Origin: Prorocentrum cordatum
Lineage: Eukaryota; Sar; Dinophyceae; Prorocentrales; Prorocentraceae
Direction of reading: 5' to 3'
DNA: 64,000 bases
Assembly: GCA_963575745.1 (NCBI GenBank)
Contig: CAUYUJ010018538.1
Span: forward strand, 65,001-129,000
The notes beneath the pieces were generated by a model. The model was not told the DNA's origin, did not search any database, and saw only the letters and a program-made list of their open reading frames with translations. The translations under genes were made by a program, and so were the position numbers. Position 1 is the first letter of the stretch. Each line of letters starts with the position of its first letter. Positions 31,986 to 43,699 of the stretch are shown here, piece after piece.

Positions 31986-32935
31986 TGTTGTTTCACACTG
32001 TGTTGCACCACGTTGGCGCCCAGAATGCACATGAAACAGTTTGTTTTTTCACACGGTTTTCGGGGTGACACGTGTCACCCTTTTGTGGTGTCACATTGTG
32101 TTGGCCCCATGTTGGCGCCCAGACTACGAGTGCCACAGCCTGTTTTCCTCAAGCGGTTTTCGGGGTGACACGTGTCATCAATGCATGGTTTCATATTGTG
32201 TGGCGCCATGTTGGCCTTCAGAATACTCGTGAGACAACTTGTTTTCCTCATTTGATTTTCGGGATGGCACGTGTCACCCTTTTGTGGTTTCACAGTGCAT
32301 GGGCCCATGTTTTCTCCCAGAGTACGAGTGCAACACTTTTTTTATTACACGGTGTTCGCGGTGACACGTGTCACTCTTGCGTTGTGTCACATTGTATGGC
32401 CCCATGTTGGCCCCCAGAATACGAGTGAAGCACTTGTTTTGTTCTGACGGTGTTCGTGATGACACGTGTCACCCTTGTGTGGTTTCACACTGTATGGCCA
32501 CATGTTGGCGTCCAGAGTACGAGTGGAACAGTGGGCTTTTCTCACGCGGTTATCGGGGTGACACGTGTCACCGTTTGGTCGTTTCACACTGTGTGGCCCC
32601 ATGTTGGCGCCCAGAATACGAATGACATACGGTTTTTTTCTCACACGATTTTCGGGGTGACACGTGTCACCTTTGTGCGGATTCACCCTGTATGGCCCCA
32701 TGTTTGGCGCCCAGACTGTTGTTCTCATATAGTTTTCGAGGTTCCACGTGTCATCCCTTGTGCACTTTCACACTGAATGGCCACATGTGGGCGCCCAGAG
32801 TACGAGTGAAACCAATTGTAGTTCTCACAGTTTTCGGGTTGGCACGTGTCGCCCTTGTTTTGTTTCACACAGTAAAGCCCCATGCCGGCGCCAATATTAC
32901 GAGTGGAACACTTGGTTTTCTCAGACGGTTTTCCC
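31985..32935 (+). repeat. ~105-bp CACGTG array, spacer 4
   Basis: About nine to ten units and the cleanest palindromes of the window: TGACACGTGTCA at ~32067, ~32168, ~32362, ~32460, ~32560 and ~32660. Confidence 0.8.
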
Positions 32936-32939
32936 CTAA

Positions 32940-33220
32940 CCAAGAACCAAGAGACACCATCTCCGAGCTGTGATCACGGGAAATGTGGGTCCGTCTGGCA
33001 AGCGACACCCAGGAATCAAAGGACGCCGGTCTCGGGCTGAGACCACGGGAAGTGTCGGTCCCACAGGCGAGCGGCGCCCAAAATCAAGCGCCGCCGTCCT
33101 CGGGCTGCGGCCGCGGGGGAGGGTGGGTCCCCGTGGCGAGCGGCGCCCAGGAATCAAGGAGGCGCCATTTCCAGGCTGAGGCCACGGGGGAGTGTGGGTC
33201 CCTGTGGCGAGCGGCTTCCA
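32940..33220 (+). repeat. ~70-bp GC-rich array, downstream copy, spacer 4
   Basis: Four units; contains the GCCGCCGTCCTCGGGCTGCG variant unit also seen in spacers 2 and 6 but absent from 1, 3 and 5. Confidence 0.7.
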
Positions 33221-33739
33221 GGAATCATGCGCCGAACCAAGAAATTCAAAGATCTGCGTGCGACATTGAAAAATAGGGTCTGTCCTGCAGGAAGGACGGG
33301 GCCGAGAATTCAGGAATCCTCATTTTCGGACCTGGTCCGATTTTGAACCAGAATTTGGTCCAGAATCGGCTCCCTAGTAGCGTTAAGCTGCAAACGACAC
33401 CTTAATTCAAGTAGGCTTTCCACGGGCGCAGGCCAGGATTAATATCATATGACTTTAGACTCGCCGATCCCCCCTCTTACTTTTGGGCCGTCTCGGGGGC
33501 CTTGCGGGGCGTCTTGAAGTCATCTCGGATCGTGGTGCGGCTACTCTTGGGCCCTCTTGATGGTCTCGTCGACTGTTTGGCGCTCTGTCTGTGCCTTCTT
33601 GGGACTTTTTGGAGGCTCGGGAGGCCCCAGGGGTGCGTTGACGACCTCGTGCCCCCCCTCGCCTCGAAGAGCATTTGGGGCCGCAGGGGAGGGGGAAAGG
33701 GGGAGGGGGGGCAGCCAGATGTCTCCCACGCCTTGTCAC

Positions 33740-33892
33740 CCCCCGCAAGCGGGGGTCGGCGGACTTTGAAGAAGTGGCAGTGCAAGAGCTGTTGCCCGGT
33801 ATTCGTGCACAGTTTTGCCATCAGCACGTTTTTTAGTTGCCACGAGTCAACGTCCTCGTGGCTGAGTGCTCGGTCGATGCGAGGCCCGTATC
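33740..33892. other. 153-nt segment with three hairpins, spacer 4
   Basis: Hairpin 3 again has the CGTATC G-U variant seen in spacer 2. Minus-strand frame 33477-33929 open, with Lys for Glu in one position. Confidence 0.5.
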
Positions 33893-34164
33893 CTCCGAGG
33901 TGCGCTTGTGGTGGACCGGCGGCGCGCAATTAACATACGAATGATGATTTCTGGGATGTCGCCAGGGGGGAGATGACTTCTCCCGCGGTGACCAATCGAG
34001 GCCGCCTGCAAAGCTGGAGGCTCCGAACCCAAGAGTTTGTCATGCTGGCCCACAGGAAAAAGTAGGGCGAAATTGCCACCTGCTCTCACGTTGTCCCCCA
34101 CCTCTTCTCGTTGTGGAAGAAGCCATGGCCGCTGTGGAAGGTATCATGGCGGGAGTATTTTGTT

Positions 34165-34560
34165 CCCAATTCGCCCAAGGTTTTTTTTTGTTGGTTGAAG
34201 GCTGGCGCCTCCTAGTCTTACTTTGCCCGTTGCTCGGAGGTTCCTCGGATTCCTCGGGTTCCCCACCCCCGGTGCCGCCTATTGTTATGTTGCCCGTTTC
34301 CCGGAGGTTCCTCGGGTTCCCCGCCCCCAGTGCCCCCTAATGTTACGTCGCCCTTTCCTCGGAGGTTCCTCTGGTTCCCCGGGTTCCGATCGGGTTCCCC
34401 CGATTCTTCGGATTCGCAATGCCGACCCATGCCAAGCAATGCCAACCGATGCCAATACCAAACCATGCCAAGCCATGCTAAGCAATACCAAGCAACTTCA
34501 AGCAATGCCAAGCGATGTGCCAAGCGATGTGCCCATGCAACAGGATTCCCCTAATTGGGG
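34165..34560. mobile_element. MITE-like cassette A, spacer 4
   Basis: The left end has drifted to CCCAATTCGCCC; the right end CCCCTAATTGGGG is the best preserved of the A cassettes and shows the original inverse of CCCAATTAGG. Confidence 0.45.
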
Positions 34561-34617
34561 TCGCGCGTTTTTTGTGGGTTGGTCTTGACTGTATGTGAAG
34601 TGTTTCAGGGTCGTTAT

Positions 34618-35215
34618 TTAGGCAGCGCCATGCAGACGCAGGCCAGGACGACGAAGAGGAACGACATCAATGCTCCGAGGACGCACTCGCTCACCTCGGA
34701 GGAGGGCCAGTTGAGACAACGGCGTCTGCCCAAGTATGCTCAAAGTCATTCCCCAGACCCCTCGTGGGGTCCATCTTGACCCGCTGTTCGAGGCGGATCC
34801 AGCCCCGGCGACAAGAAGTCCCCCAGGAGGCCCGAAAAGACCGAAGCACGCCAGGGAGGTCCGCCGCTGTCTCGACTGGCCCTCCTCCGATCGACAGATC
34901 CCAGCAAGGCCTGACGGCACTGCCCCCACATTCTCCGACTGCCGCTTGCAGCGGTCCGTGGAGCTCGAGGGCTCGAGGCGAGGCAGGGCGGCGGGCCAAG
35001 TTGCACGCCCCGTGCAGCCAAGGCGCCGAAGCAAGGAGCAGCTCGGGCTCGGAGGGGCCTCCCTGCTCCCTGGGCCCTTCCACGGTGGCTCCTCCAGCGC
35101 TCCTCGTGCACCCAGGCGCCCCTCCTCCCCCCCTCCTCCTCCTCCTCCTGCTCCTCCTCCTGCTCCTCCTCCTCCTCCTCCTCCGCGTCCTCGTCCTCCT
35201 CCTCTTCTTCCTTCT
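34618..35215. repeat. Gene-leader relic and CTC microsatellite, spacer 4
   Basis: Full relic at about 34692-34905 (+ strand), same 2-nt form as spacer 3. The microsatellite (about 35126-35215) is interrupted by CGCGTCCTCGTCC and TTCTTCC, so it is older or less expanded here. Confidence 0.5.
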
Positions 35216-35219
35216 GCGT

Positions 35220-36165
35220 TAGACCAACCTGAGCAAGAAGCTGTGGTGTTTAGGCTGTCAGAAAAAGGCCGTGCAAGAACGACTCGGGTCAAAAAAACCT
35301 GGCGGGCGCCGTGGGAAATGTGGGCGTCGAAGATCCCTCCCTCGGCGGCGCGCTCAGGGGAGTAGTGAGAGGGGGCAGGCCTGCTCAGAAGGTGCCAGAG
35401 CTTCTCAGAAGCCCCTGCGCCCTCTGAGGAGCCGACTCGGGGAAGGCTCAGAAAGCTTCTCCGGAGGCAGGAGGCCTTCTGAGCAGATGCCCACGGGCTC
35501 GTCGCCAACTCCCCCTTCATCCCGCGGGACGCCGCTGTGGGCTGGCCCCCGCGCGCACAGAGACGCGCAGGGGGTCCGCCTCTGAATCTGGCCAGGCCCC
35601 GCGCACCGGCGCGCCTCCAGCCAGAGGTCTTCCCCCCCCCTCGCAGCTGAGACCACGGAGGCTGCTTGGGGCCCGCCCTCTCCCACCATTTCACCAATAC
35701 GCCAGCGCACCATCCCGTCAACAGGCACCCGGACGGGGCCGAGGACCTCCCCGCGGCCCCTCGGCCATCGAAGTCGGCCGTAGGGAGGGGTCCAAAACGT
35801 GCCTCCACCTTCTCAAACCAGTACACCAAGGGAGGACCATCCCAGGCCTCATCGTCCACCAGTCAACCAATTCATCATGGTCTTCCCTCTCTCGAGAGTA
35901 GACTACAGTGGGAGCCCATGGCAAGAACCACCATACGGTTTGCTAGGGTACCCTGGGTTTCTTTGGTTTATGTTCGGATTGAAGGCTTGCAACGGTCTCA
36001 AAGAAACCGCAGCTGGCAGAGTATCCTGAGTGTCTGACATGCTTGGCGCGAGCCATGGATAAACCACCTGGCCCCGTTCCTTCGCTGGCGGCCGCTTAGT
36101 AAGAAGTCTAACCCTGGCCCGTGTAATTCCAGCGATTTTCAAGGTTGGGTTTCCTGCGATGTTTT
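35220..36165. other. Conserved low-copy block with internal deletion, spacer 4
   Basis: About 270 nt present in other spacers (from GGCCCCCCCTCCCGTGGCCC to GGAAGTCCC) are missing at ~35333, joining GCGTCGAAGA to TCCCTCCCTCGGCGG. The deletion joins minus-strand frames into a 413-codon open stretch (34618-35859) that exists in no other spacer. Confidence 0.4.
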
Positions 36166-36168
36166 TGT

Positions 36169-36406
36169 CCCCCAATGAGGCTGGCCTAAGGGGTTCTGAT
36201 CTGGTTAAGAAGAGTGGTGCCTCGGGGGGGGCACGTTGCCCGTTCCCTGGAGATTCCATGGGTTCCCATGCAAAGCAATTCCAAGCAATGCCAAGCAACG
36301 CCAACCCATGCCAACCTAGGCAAAGCAACGCCAAGCAATGCCAAGCGATGCCAAGCGATGCGCCGATGCGATGCGCCCATGCAATACGCTTTCCACTAAT
36401 TAGGGG
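36169..36406. mobile_element. MITE-like cassette B, spacer 4
   Basis: CCCCCAATGAGG and CCACTAATTAGGGG termini, the same right-end variant as spacers 2 and 6. Confidence 0.5.
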
Positions 36407-36429
36407 TCGCGCCAGGCTCATCTTGTTGT

Positions 36430-36714
36430 TGTTCTTTCGGCCTCTGGGGGGCCCTCGCGGGGCCACGAGGCTGTCAGAAAACGTCCGGAGGTGAAACACC
36501 GACCAAAATGCAGGGGTCCAGACTTCTGGGGGCCTGCGTTGTGAACAAGTCACCACGTCGGGGTTTGGGGGAGGGACATAGAGGCAAGAGGAGGAGGAGG
36601 TTTTCGGGTCGGACGAACGGGGGGACAGGGAAATGGGAAGAGTAGGACATCTGCTGCATGCGCCAGGAGAATCAGCTTCGAAAGTTGACTCGCTAACCCG
36701 CCCTTTGTCCCCAG
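36430..36714 (+). promoter_or_regulatory. Upstream region with CTAAC...CAG site, gene 5
   Basis: CTAAC 36693-36697, CAG ending at 36714. Confidence 0.4.
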
Positions 36715-37086
36715 TTTCGCCCGACCCGAGGGGGGGAGGCAAGGATGTGGGCAGAAGAGGTGATAGTGGCATGGGGGCAAGAAGAGTTGAGTGAGGAGCA
36801 GGATGAGGCCTCAGACGTTGCGGTAAAGTGAGAACGGAATCCAAACGCAACGGGAACGTCCGAGCAGACAACCGATGTTGGGGACATCGGGTCAGCGGTC
36901 TCATTTTGGACTTCCTTGTCTGTCCTCTCCCAGCGTCGCTCATGCCGCGTTGTCCTCTGGTGTGCATCCGCTCCATTGGAGCGGACCGTTTCAGACGTGG
37001 ACGTCTGTCCAAAGCTCGTATCCGTGCCACGCGACACCTGCTATTTCACCTGAGCACATTGTCCAGTCGCGCGGAATGTCCACCCC

Positions 37087-37107
37087 CCGCAGCTTTTTCG
37101 CCTCAAC
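37087..37107 (+). promoter_or_regulatory. Relict spliced leader, copy 5
   Basis: 15 of 21 positions match, the same form as copy 1 apart from the shorter C run before it. CAG kept. Confidence 0.6.
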
Positions 37108-37361
37108 CACTCTGTGGCGCTCCAGTGATCGCGTCTCCTCGGCGCACGCCTGCTTGCTTCCGCTGCAGACCAGAGCTCACACCTCATCTCGGAGCAGGGC
37201 GAGTTGAGACAACGGCAGCTCAACATCGGTCCTTGGACCCTTCCTGGGGTCCAAGCACACCAGCTTTCCGAGCCGCGCCCAGCCGTGGCGACGAGGATGC
37301 CCCCTCGAAGGCCCACCGACGTTGTCTCGACTCGCCCTCCTCTGATCACCGTCTCGCCGAG

Positions 37362-38582
37362 ATGGCGCCGCACCGCCGCAGCGAAGACATGGAGCTCAGC
37401 AGCGACAGCGACGCGGCCGCGCCGGCCGCTGGCTGGAGCACCGGCAGGGTCCTCGGCTGCGCGGCGCTGGCCTGTGCCGCTTGCGCCGCGGGCGGCTTCG
37501 CGGCAGGTGGCGGCGCCAGCTCGCCAGGGGGCGGCCTCGCGGCCAGGCGCGAGTTGCTGCAGGTGCTGGCAAAGCCGGCGCGGGAGAAGTGCAGCGACGT
37601 GTCCGGGGACTGCTTCGATACGGCGTGCTGCGACGTGGCTGGCTTCACCTGCTTCGTGACGACCACGCCTGGCTCGGCCCAGTGCATGAAGAACTGCACG
37701 CCCAGCGAGACGACGGCCTGCGCGGTGCCTGTGCCCAAGGTCGGCGAGCCGATGTACTTGGACAACGCCGTAGCACCTGGAACATCGATGTATTGCTTCT
37801 CCGTTTACATGGCAGACACTGGCAGCGACGGCAAAACCGAGCGCCCGGACGAGCTGAACTTGCTGAAGGCGGCGTACGACAGGAAGATAGGCATCTTCGC
37901 GTGCGAGCAGTGGGGCATTTTCAGCGACAAGCCAGGCGACCTGGCCCCTGGCGTGCCCTTCGTGGCGGTGGACGACGCCGATGGTGACTTCCACATTCTC
38001 AAGCGCGAGGAGACCGGCACCTGGATTAACACAGGATTGCACACACAGGTCTGGAAGGCGATCAGGGCGGCGGGAGACTACCAGCGCGCCAGCTGGGTGG
38101 TCAAGGTAGATTGCGATGCGGTGTTCTTGCCGAGCCGCTTGAGGCCCTTCCTTGCCTCCCAGGGCGAGCCTGGGAGCGGTGTGCCTGGCATCTACCTCGA
38201 GAACTGCAAATACTGTAAGTGGGGTTGGTTCGGGAACTTGGAGATCATGTCGCTGACTGCCGCCCAGACGCTGTTCCCGAACATCGAATGGTGCAAGCAG
38301 GTCCTGGATTGGAAGACGGGAGTGGAGGGCGGCAAGTACGGGCCGATGGGGGAGGACCTTTTCGCTCAGAGCTGCTTGGACGCCATGGGTGTGCGCCGCG
38401 GCGGGGCGTTCGACACTACTCTGGACGCGGCCTGCGAGGCGGATCGCCCAGAGGACCAGAAGAAGAACAAGAAATGGAGGCCTGACTGCACGGAGAGGAA
38501 GACCGCAGCATATCATCCCATGATGAAGGTGGGTGATTACGTGAAGTGCTTCGAGAAGACGGTGGAGGCATTCGGGTACTGA
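37362..38582 (+). CDS. Type II membrane GT-A-like glycosyltransferase, copy 5 (type A)
   Basis: Intact 406 codons, protein identical by eye to copy 1. Leader type A, 3' flank short form with AAGCCGGAAATT, the same join seen after the 3' piece of copy 7. The best representative of an undamaged unit. Confidence 0.82.
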   Translation: MAPHRRSEDMELSSDSDAAAPAAGWSTGRVLGCAALACAACAAGGFAAGGGASSPGGGLAARRELLQVLAKPAREKCSDVSGDCFDTACCDVAGFTCFVTTTPGSAQCMKNCTPSETTACAVPVPKVGEPMYLDNAVAPGTSMYCFSVYMADTGSDGKTERPDELNLLKAAYDRKIGIFACEQWGIFSDKPGDLAPGVPFVAVDDADGDFHILKREETGTWINTGLHTQVWKAIRAAGDYQRASWVVKVDCDAVFLPSRLRPFLASQGEPGSGVPGIYLENCKYCKWGWFGNLEIMSLTAAQTLFPNIEWCKQVLDWKTGVEGGKYGPMGEDLFAQSCLDAMGVRRGGAFDTTLDAACEADRPEDQKKNKKWRPDCTERKTAAYHPMMKVGDYVKCFEKTVEAFGY

Positions 38583-39250
38583 GTTCTTGGGAGACGCGCT
38601 CTGCGAATTACTCAAGTGGTTTACACTCTTCCGCCGACCCCCAGAAGCCGGAAATTATCGCAGACGCCCACGGCGAGTCACCGCCGCCCCCTGCCTTCTG
38701 GGATACGCCTATGTGGCCAAACGTTTGGGCAAAGTTTGGCCACGCTATTGGACCATGCGTTCCCCCAGCCGTTGTGGAATTCCTTCGGGGAGCACGTGGG
38801 GCAGGAAGAGGAGGATGAGGAGAGGGCGGACAAAGGAGGATGAGGAGAAGGATGAGGACACCTCTTGGGAGCTTTTGGGGTCATTCTAAGGGCCTCCTGG
38901 GAGCTTCCGGGGGCCTTTGGAGGCGTCTTGTGGGGGCCACTCAGCGGGCATTTGGGGGCTTCTTCGGGGCCTCTTTGGCCGTCTTACAGCCTTCCTGGCC
39001 CGTCTGACGCCGTCGGAATCCGTCTTGTGAGCCTCTCTGGGCCTTCTTGGGTCCTTCTCGGGGCGCCTCGGGGTCGTCGTGAAGGCCATCTTGGGCGTCT
39101 GGGAGGCCTCTAGGGCCGTCTTTGGGGTCCCTTTGGGGACCGTCTTGGGAGCTTCTCTGGCCGTCCTGGGGCCATCTTGGAGACCTCTTGGGCGATCTTG
39201 TGGCAATCTTGGGGGCCTCTTGGGCCGCCTTGGACCGTCGGAAGGTCATT
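38583..39250 (+). repeat. Gene 3' flank and CTTGGG-rich array, spacer 5
   Basis: As spacers 1 and 3, except CTACGCCTATGTGGCCAAACG and AAGCCGGAAATT near the start. Confidence 0.7.
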
Positions 39251-39319
39251 TTGAAGCAAATGCCAAAAGCTTTGAAGACCGAAGGACAATCAATGGTTTT
39301 GGCTTCTTCGGGCCACCCT

Positions 39320-40195
39320 GTTGTGGTGTCACATTGTGTTGGCCCCATGATGGCGCCCAGACTACGAGTGCAACAGCTTGTTTTCCTCAAACGGTTTTCG
39401 GGGTGATGCGTGTCATCATTGCATGGTTTCACACTGTGTGGCGCCATGCTGGCCCCCAGAGTACTAGTGAGACAACTAGTTTTTCTCATTTGATTTTCGG
39501 GATGACACGTGTCACCCTTTTGTGGTTTCACAGTGCATGGACCCATGTTGGCTCCCAGAGTACGAGTGCAACACTTGGTTTTTATCACACGGTTTTCGCG
39601 GTGACACGTGTCACTCTTGCGTTGTTTCACATTGTATGGCCCCATGTTGGCCCCCAGAATGCGAGTGAAGCATTTGGTTTTTCTGACACGGTGTTCGTAA
39701 TGACGCGTGTCATCCTTGTGTGGTTTCACACTGTATGGCCCCATGTTGGCATCCAGAGTACGAGTGGAGCAGTGGGCTTTTCTCAATCGGTTATTGGGGT
39801 GACACGTGCCACTCTCTGGTCGTTTTATATTGTGTGGTTTCATGTTGGCGCCCAGAATACCAATGACATACCAGGTTTTTCTCACACGATTTTCGGGGTG
39901 ACACGTGTCACCCTTGTGCGGATTCACCCTGTATGGCCCCATGTTGGCGCCCAGAATGCGAATGACACATTTGGCTTTTCAGAAAAGCCTTTTCTCATAC
40001 AGTTTTCGAGGTTTCACGTGTCATCCCTTGTACACTATCACACTGAATGGCCCCATGTGGGCGCCCAGAGTACGAGTGAAACAAATTGTTCTCACAGTTT
40101 TCGGGTTGGCACGTATCACCCTTGTTTTGTTTCACACATTAAAGCCCCATGCTGGCGCCCAGATTCCGAGTGGAACACTTGGTTTTCTCATACGG
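39320..40195 (+). repeat. ~105-bp CACGTG array, spacer 5
   Basis: About nine units. At 39973-39989 one unit carries a unique templated-looking insertion that creates the palindrome GGCTTTTC-A-GAAAAGCC. Confidence 0.8.
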
Positions 40196-40199
40196 TTGT

Positions 40200-40445
40200 C
40201 CCAGAACCAGGAACCAAGAGACACCATCTCCGAGCTGGGATCACGGGAACTGTGGGTCCGTCTGGCGAGCGACACCCAGGAATCAAAGGACGCCGGTCTC
40301 GGGCTGAGACCACGGGAAGTGTCGGTCCCACTGGGTCCCCGTGGCGAGCGGCGCCCCCGTGGCGAGCGGCGCCCAGGAGTCAAGAGACGCCATTTCCAGG
40401 CTGAGGCCACGGGGGAGTGTGGGTCCCCGTGGCGAGCGGTTTCCA
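40200..40445 (+). repeat. ~70-bp GC-rich tandem array, spacer 5
   Basis: Three units with the same internal duplication as spacers 1 and 3. Confidence 0.75.
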
Positions 40446-40970
40446 GGGATCATGCGCCGAACCAAGAAGTTCAAAGATCTGCGTGCGAAATTGAAAAATA
40501 GGGTCTGTCCTGCAGGAAGGACGGGGCCGAGAATTCAGGAGTCCTCATTTTCGGACCTGTCCGAATTTGAACCAGAATTTGATCCAGAATCGGCTCCCTC
40601 TTAAACAACTAGTGTCAAACTGCGCACGACACCTTCATTCAAGTAGGGTCTCCACGGGCGCAGGCCAGGATTAATATCATATGACCAAAGACTCGCCGAT
40701 CCCCCCTCTTACTTTTGGGCCGTCTCGGGGGCCTTGCAGGTCGTCTTGAGGTCATCTCGGGTCGTGGTGCGGCTACTGTGGGCCCTCTTGATGGTCTCGT
40801 CGACTGTTTGGCGCTCTGTCTGTGCCCTCTTGGGACTTTTTGGAGGCTCCGGAGGCCCCAGGGGTGCGTTGACGACCTCGTGCCCCCCCTCGCCTCGAAG
40901 AGCATTTGGGGCCGCAGGGGAGGGGGAAAGGGGGGGGGGGGGCAGCCAGATGTCTCCCACGCCTTGTCAC

Positions 40971-41123
40971 CCCCCGCAAGCGGGGGTCGGCGGACTTCGA
41001 AGAAGTGGCAGTGCAAGAGCTGTTGCCCGGTATTCGTGCACAGTTTTGCCATCAGCACGTTTTTTAGCTGCCACGAGTCAACGTCCTCGTGGCTGAGTGC
41101 TCGGTCGATGCGAGGCCCGCATC
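40971..41123. other. 153-nt segment with three hairpins, spacer 5
   Basis: Same sequence by eye as spacer 3, all three stems perfect. Minus-strand frame 40639-41160. Confidence 0.5.
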
Positions 41124-41391
41124 CTCCGAGGTGCGCTTGTGGTGGACCGGCGGCGCGCAATTAACATACGAATGATGACCTCTGGGATGTCGCCAGGGGG
41201 GAGATGACTTCTCCCGCGGTGACCTATCGATGCCGCCTGCACAGCTGGAGGCTCGGAACCCAAGAGTTTGTCATGCCGGTCCACGGAAAAAGTATGGCGA
41301 AACTGCCACCTGCTCTCACGTTGTCCCCCACCTCTTCTCTTTGTGGAAGAAGCCATGGCCGCTGTGGAAGGTATCATGGCGGGCTGTTTTT

Positions 41392-41779
41392 CCCAATTAG
41401 GCTTGCCTAAGGGGTTCTTTCGTGGTTAAAGGTTGGCGTCTCCTATTCTTACTTTGCTTGTTGCTCGGAGGTTCCTCGGATTCCTCGGGTTCCCCACCCC
41501 CGGTGCCGCCTATTGTTATGTTGCCCGTTTCCCGGAGGTTCTTCGGGTTCCCCAGGTTCCTCGGGCTCCCCGCCCCCAGTGCCTCCTGATGTCACGTTGC
41601 CCGTTCCTCGGAGGTTCCTTTGATTCCCCGGGTTCCGATCGGGTTCCCCGGGTACCTCGGGTTCGCAATGCCGACCCATGCCAAGCCATGCCAAGGATGC
41701 CAAGCCATGCTACAATACCAAGCAATGCCAAGCGATGTGCCAAGCGATGCGCCGTGCAACAAGATTCCCCTACTTGGGG
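41392..41779. mobile_element. MITE-like cassette A, spacer 5
   Basis: CCCAATTAGG and CCCCTACTTGGGG termini; the interior is that of spacer 1, including CCAAGGATGCCAAGCC. Confidence 0.45.
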
Positions 41780-41829
41780 TCTGCGCTGGGTTCATTTTTT
41801 GTGGGTTGGCCTTGACTGTATGTAAAGTG

Positions 41830-42245
41830 TTTCAGGGTGGATCCAGCTGCGGCGACAAGAAGTCCCCCATGAGGCCCGAAAAGACCGAAGGACGCCAGGG
41901 AGGTCCTCCGCTGTCTAGACTGGCCCTCCTCCGATCGACAGATCCCAGCAAAGCCTGACGGCACTGCCCCCTCATTCTCCGACTGCCGCTTGCAGCGGTC
42001 CGTGGAGCTCGAGGGCTCGAGGCGAGGCAGAGCGGCGGGCCAAGTTGCACGCCCCGTGCAGCCAAGACGCCGAAGCAAGGAGCAGCTCGGGCTCGGAGGG
42101 GCCTCCCTGTTCCCTGGGCCCTTCCACGGTGGCTCCTCCAGCGCTGCTCGTGCACCCAGGCGCCCCTCCTCCCCCCCCCTCCTCCTCCTCCTCCTCCTCC
42201 TCCTCCTCCTCCTCCTCCTCCTCCTCCTCGTCCTCCTCCTCCTTT
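41830..42245 (+). repeat. Partly deleted gene-leader relic and CTC microsatellite, spacer 5
   Basis: Starts at GTTTCAGGGTGGATCC like spacer 1, but keeps ~70 nt more (GCGGCGACAAGAAGTCCCCC). Spacer 1 must derive from this form by a further deletion. (CTC)n at about 42176-42243 is the longest uninterrupted run after that of spacer 6. Confidence 0.5.
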
Positions 42246-42249
42246 TGCG

Positions 42250-43430
42250 TTAGACCAACCTGAGCAAGAAGCTGTGGTGTTTAGGCTGTCAGAAAAAGAA
42301 CGTGCAAGAACGACTCGGGTCAACAAAAACCTGGCGGGCGCCGCGGGAAATGTGGGCGTCGAAGGCCCCCCCCTCCCGTGGCCCGAGATGTCCACAGGCC
42401 GAGGTTTCGTTCCTTCCTTTGTCTCTATAGTTCCTTCTGATCGTAGCTTGACGGTGCAGCCCCACATCCTCAGGCATCCCAGCCGCGCAAGCCGTGTGGA
42501 GCGCCGCTTTCTTCAGCGACGGTGGCTCTGCGTCGTGCCCAGCGCACCCCTCCCAATCGAGCACGCCGCTCTCCTGATCTGCCCCTCCAGACAGAATGGC
42601 TGCAGCCCGTCCGCCGGAAGTCCCTCCCTCGGCGGCGCGCTCAGGGGAGTAGTGAGAGGGGGCAGGCCTGCTCAGAAGGTGGTGGAGCTTCTCAGAAGCC
42701 CCTGCGTCCTCCTGAGCCTCGTGAGATGCCCTGCCCCCTTTGCTTTCCCCCACCCCACGGGCTCGTCGCCAACTCCCCCTTCATCCCGCGGGACGCCGCT
42801 GTGGGCTGGCCCCCGCGCGCACAGAGACGCGCAGGGGGTCCGCCTCTGAATCCGGCCAGGCCCCGCGCACCGGCGCGCCTCCAGCCAGAGGTCTTCCCCC
42901 CCCCTCGCAGCTGAGACCACGGAGGCTGCTTGGGGCCCGCCCTCTCCCACCATTTCACCAATACGCCAGCGCACCATCCCGTCAACAGGCACCCGGACGG
43001 GGCCGAGGACCTCCCCGCGGCCCCTCGGCCATCGAAGTCGGCCGTAGGGAGGGGTCCAAAACGTGCCTCCACCTTCTCAAACCAGTACACCAAGGGAGGA
43101 CCATCCCAGGCCTCATCATCCACCAGTCAACCAATTCATCATGGTCTTCCCTCTCTCGAGAGTAGACTACAGTGGGAGCCCATGGCAAGAACCACCATAC
43201 GGTTTGCTAGGGTACCCTGGGTTTCTTTGGTTTATGTTCGGATTGAAGGCTTGCAACGGTCGCAAAGAAACCGCAGCTGGCAGAGTATCCTGAGTGTCTG
43301 AGATGCTTGGCGCGAGCCATGGATAAACCACCTGGCCCCTTTCCTTCGCTGGCGGCCGCTAAGCAAGAAGTCTAACCCTGGCCCGAGAAACTCCAGCGAT
43401 TTTCAGGGCTGGGTTTCCTGCGATGTGTTT
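42250..43430. other. Conserved low-copy spacer block, spacer 5
   Basis: Left half as spacer 1 (CTCCTGAGCCTCGTGAGATGC, without the ~60-nt extra segment); right half as spacers 2 and 4 (GAGAGTAGACTACAGTGGG). The block is thus mosaic between the two spacer lineages. Confidence 0.4.
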
Positions 43431-43431
43431 C

Positions 43432-43678
43432 CCCCCAATGAGGCTGGCCTAAGGGGTTCTGACTTGGTTAACAAGAATGGTGCCTCGGGGGGGCACGTTG
43501 CCCGTTCCCCGGAGATCCTTCGGGTTACCATGCAAAGCAATTCCAAGCAATGCCAAGCAATTTCAAGCAATGCCAACCCATGCCATCACATGCAAAGCAA
43601 CGCCAAGCAATGCCAAGCGATGCCAAGCGATGCGCCGATGCGATGCGCCCATGCAATAAGCTTTCCACTAATTGGGGG
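43432..43678. mobile_element. MITE-like cassette B, spacer 5
   Basis: CCCCCAATGAGG and CACTAATTGGGGG termini; same length (247 nt) and interior order as in spacer 1. Confidence 0.5.
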
Positions 43679-43699
43679 TCGCGCCAGGCTCATTTTGTT

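Noticed and set aside
39079-40404. 441-codon + strand frame with repeated HTVWPHVG-like peptides
   Set aside because: It is a translation of the ~105-bp CACGTG array. Equivalent frames in other spacers break at different places.
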